Source: Lunularia cruciata
Lineage: Eukaryota; Streptophyta; Marchantiopsida; Lunulariales; Lunulariaceae
Assembly: GCA_948567375.1 (NCBI GenBank)
Contig: OX419758.1
Coordinates: 56,735,001-56,799,000, forward strand
Length of the DNA: 64,000 nt
Direction of reading: 5' to 3'
Within the stretch, counting starts at the first letter, position 1. Each line of letters begins with the position of its first letter. Shown here one piece after another: positions 43,661 to 52,890 of this stretch. Under the pieces are notes generated by a model. The model had not been told where the DNA came from. It saw nothing but the letters and a program-made list of their open reading frames with translations, and made no database searches. Position numbers and translations under genes: made by a program.

Positions 43661-45353
43661 GATTAAACTTGTTGACAATGGAGGAGAAACAAAGAATCAT
43701 CTCATGTTTCTACCCCGATCTACATAGAGAAGCAGATGAAGACAAGCAACATTACATCTTATGAATTTGGTCATGCAATGAACACTTTGTAAGGATGGGA
43801 CAAAAGAAGATCATGGTAGTGACAAGTTTGAAGGCAAAGAAGTAGACTAGACTTGAAGAAGTGGGGTCACCTATTCAGTCACAAAAGACAAGAAGACTAA
43901 ATCCAAGAGGTGAAGTAGCTATGATGGACCTACCTTTGGAACAAAGTTTTTAGGTGAAGTGGAGTTAAGCTTAGGGAAAAGACTCAAAAGAAGAAGAGCT
44001 CACATTGCAAAGTTGGGAGTCTAGCAATGAGAGTGAAGGTGAGCCCAAAGTTTAGCAGTTAGTGGAAAAAGTGGCGGGAGAAGAAGATGAGGAGGTCTAT
44101 GCAGTGATTGATTGTATGGAAGGAAGAGACATCTCTTGTTTGGAGTTACCTACAAAGGAGATGGAAGAAGAGCCAAAGGTGGTGGTCCAAAAGGCAATAA
44201 GGTCAAGGCGAGGACTGCAGATTGCAATTGCAGCCAAGTGAAGGAAGACAAAGAAGAAAGCCCAAAAGAGATGACCTTGAAGGTACAAAGATCACAACTT
44301 TGGGTAAGGCACCAAAGGAGTATTCACCTCTCAAAGCCAAAGACAAAAGCCATAAGGATGAGGTGCACAAGATTGATGGGGTCGAGTTTTTGTCAATGTC
44401 CTTTGTTGTTGCAGCTGAAGAAGAAGAAGGAGAAGATATTGAAAGATCATCCAGAGGTGAAGAACAATTTGTAGGTGATGAAGTATCTTACCAAAGAAGC
44501 GTGGGAATTGAAGGAGAAGTTAACCCAAAGAACTTGGAGTGGATGCAATACTTTGGAAGAAGACTCTAGAGAGCTTGCAAGAGAATTTTGAGAAGCACAG
44601 AAGAGATCTTGACTGTCAGGCTGAAGAGTTGAGGAGCCAAAAGGCAACATTTGAAAAGATGAAGAGTGAAGTGGGAGAAGCGCATTGAAGTAATATGCTC
44701 AAAAGCCATTACAACAATAATGGAGCAAGAGCTGGAGAGATTGAGGAAGGGTGCAATAGAGAAAGATCAAGCATGGTAGTGAAAGTTGATGAGCAAACAT
44801 CAGGAAGAATAAAGACTATGAGGTATGGTAAGAAGTGCACAAGGCCAGATTGCTTTGTATGTAGAGGAGAAGAAGATGCTAGCGGTAGAGTACAAAGTCA
44901 AATTGCGGATGTATTAGGATGAGTTGAAGGTGTGGCAAACTTGTGGGTATACATCAAAATCAATTGGAGAGATCATTGGAAGAATTAAGGTGATGTTGAG
45001 TACAAAAGCAAAAGGGAAGATGGAAGAAGCAAGACTGCACCAAATTAAAATTATTAGTGCAAGAGATGAGGAAAAGGAAAGTGAAGGACACTAAGCTAAA
45101 TAATTTGTTAATTTTTTTAAGAGAGAGAGAGTAGATAGGAAGATGTAAGAAGTAGGAGATAATGTGAGTCTTAGATTAGATTTAGTAAAATCAGAATTAG
45201 ACAAACTTTGGAGTAGTGTGAAGGACAAACCTAAATGAAAAGTAGTAGAAGTAGGAGTGCAAGTGTCTTTGGGTTAGATATTTGAAGTCACTGAAGAAGT
45301 AAGAGTAGAGAAGGAGGAAGTTATAAGAAGACCCATGGTTTCAATTGCAATTA
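43144..45353 (+). pseudogene. ORF2 copy iii, interrupted by AT repeat and family D
   Basis: ATG at 43144 in GGTTTCATGG. The open part 43359-43583 contains DPIKQSILGAMMAIFKPKK and NQVVFFHQVFVGEMVNWVK. A 71-bp AT microsatellite at 43588-43658 has replaced the start of the next block, which resumes as GLNLLTMEEKQR near 43663. Then come YAVIDCMEGRDISCLELPTK (44098-44157), KAPKEYSPLKAKDKS, VEFLSMSFVVAAEEEEGEDI (44380-44440) and the coiled coil (44560-45340). The last ORF2 residues lie beyond the family D insertion. Domain order equals copies ii and iv. Confidence 0.75.
43588..43658. repeat. (TA)n microsatellite, 71 bp
   Basis: Uninterrupted alternating TA inside ORF2 copy iii. The other ORF2 copies have ordinary coding sequence here. 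Confidence 0.97.
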
Positions 45354-46067
45354 TGTAACACCCATTTGTGCATGTATGTGCTATTGTGCTATTGAGTTTG
45401 GTATTATAAATACTTGTGAGATATTATTTATATAGAGATAACGGATGGTTCTACATTATTCATAATTAGGTAAAGTTAGTCATAGCTAAGATGGCGAGGA
45501 CCTTACTTTAGAGGAAGTGGAAAAGATGAGCATAACTATTTTGGATTCTAGTGTTTTTACTTGATATTATTCTTAGGTATTTGGCTTTAAGGAAAGAGTT
45601 GAGAATTCTTGGGCCCACAAGCCTTTTTGTTTTGGATGTTTCTATAGTCCAAGAATAGTCCATGTGAAGGAATCCTTGATTTAGTGGTTGGTCAAGATAA
45701 GACCACATGCTTAGGAGAATATTCCCATGAGTATGGATATTCCTTTAGCCTTTTGACTTTATTTAACTTTTAACCTAGTAACTTGAGTTACTCCAGCAAT
45801 TAGTAACTTTGATGTTACTCTAGCAATTAGTAACTTTGATGCATAACTATTTCATAAGTATATAAACTAGGAGTGAGGAAGTACTCATCATCTTTCATTT
45901 GCAACTATCTCTCTCTCATTGAATTCTTTAGTGAGCAATGTCTTGAGTCTTGGAGTGTGAGCTTTGGAGGAGTATGATGGAGTTGGGGTTCTTTGCCTTC
46001 TTAGTCCATGGTGCGCTACTATAATATCTATTAGAGGTTCATCTTGAGTGAGAGATAGGCTAGCTCA
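45354..46067 (+). repeat. 5' LTR of family D element
   Basis: A 714-bp LTR from TGTAACACCC to GCTAGCTCA, with TATATAAA at 45859-45866. It is homologous over its whole length to the solo copy at 33225-33910, where the two stop matching at GCTCA. The left flank is AATTA; the partner is lost with the missing right end of the element. Confidence 0.83.
45859..45866 (+). promoter_or_regulatory. TATA box of family D LTR
   Basis: TATATAAA, about 200 bp before the LTR end; a similar AATATAAAC occurs in the solo copy near 33702. Confidence 0.6.
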
Positions 46068-47620
46068 TGTTTTTGGTTTTGTCATAGGGACTTCTCTAGA
46101 AGGTAAGATAATGTTCTATGTACAATTCTATATTAGATAGGAGTCTATGAAAGCTCACTTGAAGAGAACATTAGGAGAAGAGAGGACTGAGCTTATGTAA
46201 AAGAACTTGGACCCATTTTTATACCCTATAGTTCATTATGATGTCTTTGAGGTGATCTTGTACATCTTGTACACATGAGAGATTGTGTGAGGTGGATTGC
46301 AAATTCAGGGGATTATGGTGATTTTGGGCAAAATCTCAAGTTTTAGATCTGGACTTGATATTTCTACACATGATAGCTTGGGTTATCTTTCAGTTAGCAC
46401 ACTTGATATTATTGAGAGAGCTAGTACATGCATTGAGCTAGAATTTTTGAAAGTTGATAGGGTAAATTGCTCCCAAACTACATGCTCTTTGGAAATTGTA
46501 TAGAGTCTGCCATCTCTTCAGTTTTCAATGGATTATTATGAAAATTCCAAGGAAATTAAGTGCTTAGTATTCTACCTTTTGGCCCAAGAATGAGAGAGAA
46601 GTCATTCTTGCACAAAAAGTTATGAGTTTTTAAAGTAAGGGGGTGGTTTTTAGACCAAATATGAAATATATGTGCTTACTAGAAAGATGCCTAGGCCAAA
46701 TGGCTGAATAGAAAGATCTGAAATTTTGCAAGGACAAATACCTTGGGGTTGTTATCAATTGGGAAAAATTTCAAAGAACTTTGACATAAAAATTGAGATA
46801 ATTTAGTGACATTGTGAGGAAGGGTCAATTATGGAGAGTTGAGATCTCATGCATGAGGAGTGTGAGAGCAACCAAAAGCATATTTGAATGTTTAGATTCA
46901 TCTTGGGAACATGGAGGGTCACTAAGAGTAGGAATTGAGGCTATGAAAGGTTTCCTAATTTTTTGAGGTGATTGTAGGAATGGATGTGAGGAAAAGAGAG
47001 TTTAGAATAGAATTTGAAGAGTGTTAAAAGGATCCAAAAACATATACCACTTGGAAGAAAGAGTGAGTCTTAAGGGCTTTTTATGTGGAAAGAAGTGACA
47101 TAAGGCAAGTTCATATCTGTTGACCTTTGAGAGCAAGAGATTAAGGGAAAGGAGAGGCTTACTTGACTTGGGTTTGCTTGTTGGACCTTCTTCACCAAGA
47201 TTGGGAGGAAGAAGATCTAAAACCAAGGAGTTGTGTGAGGTTTGTGGAGTGGAAGCACTTCTAAAAGGACATGAGTGTCGTGGAGTAACTACAATTTTGG
47301 AGACTTGAGTGAAGAATCTTAGAGAGAGTCTTAGTCCAACAGAAAAAATACTACCACTTTCATCAACTAGTTCTCAAGATTAGTGATGGAGATAATCTTT
47401 CAACTTATAGTTTCAACTTATAGTCATGAGGGTTAATATGCACTCTAGGATTTGATGTTGCTTTAAAAATCCTAGAGCAACCTAAATCTTTTTTTCCCTA
47501 GGGAGGATTTCTCTCAAATGGTGTTAGTCATGTATATACTCTATTAATTATAGAGTGAGAGAAAAGCAAAGAAAAGAAAAGAAAAAGATTGAGAGAAAGA
47601 GAAAGATAATGAGGGGCTAA
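46068..47620 (+). other. Long leader of family D
   Basis: About 1.55 kb between the LTR and gag. No canonical primer site is evident after the LTR (the first TGG is in TTTTTGGTTTTGTC) and no domain is recognisable. It holds short frames only (46297-46503 is the longest I would mention, with no known motif). It could be a long untranslated leader or decayed coding sequence. Confidence 0.5.
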
Positions 47621-48520
47621 GATGGGGAAACTTCCGGTTTTCTTTGACAAGGATGGAGAAGATATGGAGGCCTTTGTGAGAGACTTCAAGAGAGCTTGCA
47701 TAGGAGACAATGATAAGAGGAAGAATGAGTAGGCTTCATTATCACCAAATTTCTTTGAAGATGTAGCCCTTACATGGTATAAGTTAGAATACCAAAAGAA
47801 AGAGAAGAAAGATGAGCAAGAAGAGTCTTGGGAGAGTTTGACTTCAAAACTCAGTGAGAACTTTCTTCCAGATGAGAGTTATGAGAGATTGATGAATGAG
47901 TTTACCTTCCTCAAACAAGGAGATGGAGAGAAAGTGAGAGTTTATGTAGAAAGAGTGGAGAAGTTGGAGTCCAGATTTTGCATAGTGTTGAGGAATGGTG
48001 TGGATGATGTAGAGACTACTATGATTGGCATAGGAGCCATGCTCACCAAGAATTTTGTGGGAGAGTTGAGACCACAAATTAGGAGCAAGGTGAGATATGA
48101 GAAACCTTCTTCCAAGGTTGAAGCTATCAAGATTGGAATTCATATTAAGGAGAGTTTGGAAGGAGATGAGAGTGATTTGGTGGTGAAAGAGGTTATGTAT
48201 CCTCCTCAAGGTTACAAGTATGGTAGAACTTTTGATACTCTAGTGGCAAGTGTTGCACCACAAGTATAGTGGCTCTAATTCTTGCACCTCCTCCAAAAGA
48301 TCCACTTCAAACCATCACAGAACAACTTGCAGATCTCAATATCAATGTGGTGCAACTATGGGAGAAGAGAGAGGTGGATCAGAATGTAGAGAAAGGGCCT
48401 AGGAGTTATGGAAGCTATCCCTATAGAGAAGGCCAACCAAACAACAATTTTAATGATAAAAATTGTTTTGGTTGTGGAGGAAGAGGCCAATCCAAAGGAA
48501 TTGCCCAAATTCCACTTACC
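47621..48520 (+). pseudogene. gag of family D
   Basis: The protein starts MGKLPVFFDKDGEDMEAFV (47621-47677) and continues through ALTWYKLEYQKKEKKDEQEE (one stop before, at 47731). The open block 47838-48269 contains LPDESYERLMNEFTFLKQGD and VYVERVEKLESRF. This is the retrotransposon Gag pattern: a WY motif followed by a helix-rich capsid domain. A knuckle-like CFGCGGRGQSKGIAQ (48462-48506) has lost the His and last Cys. The frame is open for 143 codons and is one of the better preserved in the window, as expected for a younger insertion. Confidence 0.82.
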
Positions 48521-48764
48521 ATGGAAGAAGGAGTTATGAGGGAGCCAATAGAAGGAAAGAGGAAAGTAGTGAAACCCAATTGGCTCCTAATCTTAAAAAA
48601 AGGTGAGGGGATAGCATCTATAGTTGTGGTTGAGAGCAAGTATGAGAAGGAGGAGTGCTCAAACTCCAAAAGTCTTAATTTGGATGTTTTGGCACAAGAA
48701 AGGATGTACACTCTTCTCAAGGATTTACTCCCAGCAAGAGTACTCCTATATCTACTAGGAGTAC

Positions 48765-48950
48765 TTGCACCTCAATACAATCAACAACAAGGACTCCAAG
48801 AAAGAAGTTGGGGATGCACTTGTTGATGGAGGATCTATAATGAATGCCATGTTAGAGAGATTGATGAAGAAGTTGGGTATGATACTCTCTAGACCTTCAA
48901 CATTTGTGGTGAGTATAGCAAACAAGCAACAAGTTAGACCAGTAAGGTGA
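48765..48950 (+). pseudogene. Aspartic protease of family D
   Basis: The frame reads GDALVDGGSIMNAMLERLMK: the retropepsin active-site region in the DGGS form (usual DTG/DSG), followed by KLGM-ILSRPSTFVVSIANK. The remaining protease runs on in other frames to about 49060 (GVQNLMTFQVLKDSSYNLL). A DGG variant is known from plant gypsy elements, so this site need not be a mutation. Confidence 0.72.
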
Positions 48951-49172
48951 TGGATAAGGTGGTTATTTTAGTTATGGGAGTTCAAAATCTTATGACTTTC
49001 CAGGTCTTGAAGGATTCAAGTTACAATTTACTTCTTGAGAGCAGCACACACAACTAATTGATGACACAAAAGGTACTTGAGGATTGGACCATCAAATCAT
49101 AGAGTTATAGTTCTTGTGACTATCATCACCAATGCTTCATATTTAGATACACCATCTTCTCATTATTGAGAA

Positions 49173-50290
49173 ATGAATTCAAAAGAAAGAGCTTCAGATG
49201 TAGACACAAGCATGGAGGATGAAACTTCCATGGAGGGAGATGAACCTAAATCTTATTTAGATGTGTATCCCTTCTGTGCTATGGACTTTGCACCTAAGCT
49301 AGAGGTTTTGAAGAACTTGGATAAATCACCATTGACACTTGATGAGATAGAGAGAAGGTTATCTTCTCTCAAGAATTGTCCAAATGTTACCAAGGAAGAA
49401 AACGTGTGATTTGAGGAGATTTTTGCAAGTTCATCCATGTGTTTGCTTTCAATTACAAGGATCTAAAGGAAGTCATCTTGGAGGAGCACAAGATGGAGGT
49501 GGAGTCACATGCAAGACCTGTCCACCAAAAGCAACATTGCAATAGCCCACCAATATCTTAGGTTGTGAAGAAGGAGATTGATAAGCTCAAGGAGGCCGGA
49601 TTATCTTTGAGGTGGAGAATTTAGAATGGGTATCTCCAATTGTGATTGTGAAGAAAAAGAATAGCAAGCTTTGGGTATGTGTGGATTACAAGAAGCTCAA
49701 TGTTGTTACTAAGAAGGAATATTACCCTTTACTATTCATTGATGAGATCTTGGAGGAGGTTGTAGGCCATGAGAGGTACAATTTTGGAGATGGTTTTAGT
49801 GTGTTTAACTAAATCAAGATTGCACCAAAGCATCAAAAATTCACCACCCCTTGGGGGACTTATGCTTTCAAGGTCATGCCTTTTGGACTTTATAATGCTC
49901 CAACCACACTCCAACAGTTCATGAATAAAGTGTTTAAACCTTTTATTGGGAAATTTGTGAGAGATTTCAAAGATAAGTTTTGTGTCTATGGGAGGAAAGA
50001 GGAGCACTTTGAGTACCTAATCAAGGTCTTGCAACATTTAGATGGAGCAAATGCATCACTCAACCCAGAGAAATGCATTTTTGGTTGTGAAGAAGGTCTA
50101 CTTTTGGGGGACATCATCTCCAAGGATGGAATAGCAATTGATCCTAAGAAGGTGAGGCAAATCTCAAACCTTCTATTTCGTTCAAGCTTGAAAAAGTTAT
50201 GCTAATTCATGGGGATGGTTTGGTACTATAGTAGGTTCATCTTTTCATTTTCCAAAAAGGCTTATGGATTGACCATCTACATGAAAAGAA
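49173..50290 (+). pseudogene. Reverse transcriptase of family D
   Basis: After a connector (49173-49409, acidic, with TLDEIERRLSSLKNC) the RT reads WVSPIVIVKKKNSKLWVCVD (49624-49683), YKKLNVVTKKEYYPLLFIDE, then MPFGLYNAPTTLQQFMNKVF (49876-49935), FKDKFCVYG (49966-49992) where the second catalytic Asp is Lys, and NPEKCIFGCEEGLLLGDIIS (50062-50121). Few stops occur. It ends with GMVWYYSRFIFSFSK (50213-50257), the linker to RNase H. Confidence 0.85.
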
Positions 50291-50303
50291 GGATGTAGAA
50301 TAC

Positions 50304-50441
50304 ATGGTGATTTTGGAGGACAAGGAGACTCTCCAAGCTTTTGAGGAGCTCAAGCAATCCCTTGTGGTAGCCCCAATTCTTGCTAAACCTGATTGGAAGA
50401 AGCCTTTTATCCTCTACATTGATGCTTCAAATGTAGCTGAA
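50304..50441 (+). pseudogene. RNase H of family D, first part
   Basis: QAFEELKQSLVVAPILAKPD and KPFILYIDASNVAE carry the start of RNase H with its first catalytic Asp. The reading is cut after Ala-Glu by the short family C LTR at 50442 and resumes after 52137 with GSTLSILDQDGHDHP (with one shift). Confidence 0.85.
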
Positions 50442-52137
50442 TGTGGTACTTACATTTTTCATTTTGGACAAGTTTTAAAGAAGAAGTGCATTATTGAAAA
50501 GAATTGAACCCAAATGGAAAAGAAACAAGGAGAAGCATGTGTTTTGATCTAACCCAAGGAGGTCGACTTTGTTTCAAGGGAAGAGGGACTTGGATTGGAT
50601 TGGATTTGATTGGAAGGACAATAAGGATACTTCACCGATGAATGAAAGTTGGAGGGCATGATTATTGTGGGGCCTATATCTCAATGACCACATGTCCAAA
50701 TCATGCATGCTATATCACGTTGGAAGCATTCTTCTTTAAGGCTTTGCCTGGCTACCAAAATCGTAACGTTTGGAGGTTTGAAGCAAAATTTACAAGCATT
50801 TGAAGTTTTTGTAGTAGATGTATGGAGTAGTTGAGTGACTTCGGGTTGGGTTCTTTGGGTCTATATGACTTTGGACTTATATGACTTTGGGTTTACACAA
50901 TTTTGGGTCAAGAGACTTTGCCTCAGGACAAAGGTGACCCAATCCAAGGTAGTCCAACATCAAATGTATGAGTCTTTGAGTCAGATATATGAAGCATCTA
51001 AAATAGTTATGATAGAGAAAGAAGATGATAGTTGGGATATCCATGACTTTAACTTCAATTCAAATTGAAGATAAGATAGAAATTCAAGAGAAGTAGAAGT
51101 AATGAATAAACCCAAAGTGCAGGATCAGACAATGAGTGTCTTTGGGTTAATTATTGGAGACATTACAAGAGACTGGGTTACAAGATAAATATGTAAATAG
51201 ATTACACATGTCTTTCATTGTAGTTCAGCGTAAAGAGGTAGGAGAATTGGCAGAAGATTTAGTGATAGAAGATAGATCCAAAGTGTAGGGTATAAAGGAA
51301 GTTACTTTGGGTTTGGAAGCAAAAGTAGAAGTAGACATTGGATTGGAGTAGTAATAGATTTGAGATAAGAATTGACAGATTGAAGAAGTGGGTTACCATT
51401 TCAAATCTGGAGATTGTTAGGAAGTAGTTTAAGTAGTAATTTAATTGTCAATGCTCAGCCTATTTAAAGGATGATTTTGAAGTGTGTTGTTATTCAATTT
51501 TCATATTCCTAAGAATAGATAAAGCAAAGTGTTGTGAAGTAGTGCTCATCACTTGAGCTTAATTCTGAGTATCACCGGTGTGTGTGTTTGTGAGTGTTGG
51601 GAGAAATTCAAAGTGCAATTTTGAGTGTTAGATGTTGGATCTCTGTTCTACATCTCTGATTCCATTTTGTGTGTTTGATCTTGAGTGGATAACAATCTAA
51701 GCAATGCCTTGATAGATCTTAGAGGAATTGTAGTGTTGGTAGTATTCTACAATTGTGAGTGCAACGTGATGTTGATGTGAAGCAATTTCAATCAAGGAAG
51801 TTGTGCCTTCATTGGAAGGGTGGAACAAAATTCTAAGGTGAAGTCATTTTGTAGTGAAGTAGCCATTTTAGGGAGAGACTTAATCATCACAATCAAGATT
51901 GCTTGGAAAGATTTGAATGATTTGTAATTCTGGGAGGTGTGATTTGTGACAAGATTGTGATCTAGTGCTTGTTACTCTCTTCTAGGTGTGATTTTTACCT
52001 GAGAGATTAAAGAAGAACTCAAGAAGAACTGATTTGGTTACTTTTCTTTGTATTTGGATATTTTTTACTCTTATCTTAGCTAGAACAAACTTTACTTACC
52101 CGATTACTACAAAAGTGATATTTTCCAAGTTCTCACA
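50442..52137 (+). mobile_element. Short solo LTR of family C (ORF2 mostly absent)
   Basis: A 1696-bp LTR that starts TGTGGTACTTACATTTTTC and ends TTCTCACA. Target duplication: CTGAA (50437-50441) and CTAAA (52138-52142), one mismatch. Its start, its ORF2 C-terminal block (about 50940-51363, ending at TGA 51361), TATA-like box (51461) and R-U5 match the giant LTR, but about 2.1 kb of ORF2 are missing. It splits family D RNase H. Confidence 0.87.
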
Positions 52138-52142
52138 CTAAA

Positions 52143-52495
52143 GGATCCACTCTTAGTATATTAGACCAAGATGGGCATGATCATCCAATAGGTTATTAGG
52201 TTATACTAGTAGGTAGATGGTTTCAATAGAAAAGAACTATTCTATCATAGAGAGAGAAGGATTGGCAGTAATCTTTGGTCTCAAGAAGGTAAGACACTAC
52301 TTGATTGGAGTGAAAGCCACCATTGTCACAGATCACAAGGCTTTGAAGTACATCTTCAACAAGACTAATGTGGAAGGGAGGCTAGCAAGGTGGATGATAC
52401 TCTTGTTTGAGTATGATTACACCATTGAGGATAGGCCAAGGAAGAAACATGCAAATGTTGATTTGTTATCTAGGGCCTATGATCATGATGGAGAC
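52143..52495 (+). pseudogene. RNase H of family D, second part
   Basis: After one frame change and a stop the frame opens at 52217: EKNYSIIEREGLAVIFGLKK, VRHYLIGVKATIVTDHKAL, NVEGRLARWMILLFEYDYT, then RPRKKHANVDLLSRA. All blocks of a gypsy RNase H are present, with Glu and the DH pair. The frame stays open for 178 codons, so this is the best coding stretch in the window. Confidence 0.88.
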
Positions 52496-52890
52496 AAGCC
52501 AATGGATGATTCCTTCTTGGACAAGGAGCTCATGATAATCTCAATCACTCAAGATGTTCCAATGGGGTACAAGGAGATTGTGGATTTTATTACAAGAGGT
52601 AACTATCCAAAAGGGATGCATGCTAGGGAGAGGAAGGCCCTTGTAACAAGATCTAGACCTTACACAATGATGGAAGATATTCTTTTTCACCAAGGAGCAA
52701 ATGGTGTACTTCAAAGAATAGTGGGTAAGGAAGAGTCTATCTTACTCATATAGGAGTTTCATGAAGGTTTAGTGTGTGGAGAACACTTTGCAAGAAAGGT
52801 GATTGCTTTCAAGATTCTAGATGCAAGATATTATCGGCAGAGGATATTCAAGGATTGTCTTGATTATTGCAAAACTTGTCATGTTTGTTA
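52496..52890 (+). pseudogene. Integrase zinc domain of family D (truncated)
   Basis: Continues the same frame: a spacer, then EFHEGLVCGEHFARKVI and CLDYCKTCHVC, the HHCC zinc-binding domain (52750-52889). The sequence loses similarity right after CHVC and a stop. The catalytic core and the 3' LTR of family D are absent; unrelated minus-strand sequence follows. Confidence 0.82.

Larger units (their letters stand above)
42414..45353 (+). repeat. Family C LTR copy iii (3' LTR of C3, cut by family D)
   Basis: It starts TGTGGTACCCACATTTTTTG about 70 bp after the integrase tail. It contains ORF2 from 43144. At 45353 it is cut by the family D element. Its promoter, R and U5 should follow family D but are not seen, because family D is truncated and joined to other DNA at 52,890. 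Confidence 0.8.

Noticed and set aside
48765-48800. Inactive protease because DGGS replaces DTG/DSG
   Set aside because: A DGG form occurs in plant gypsy proteases, so I do not count it as a mutation.
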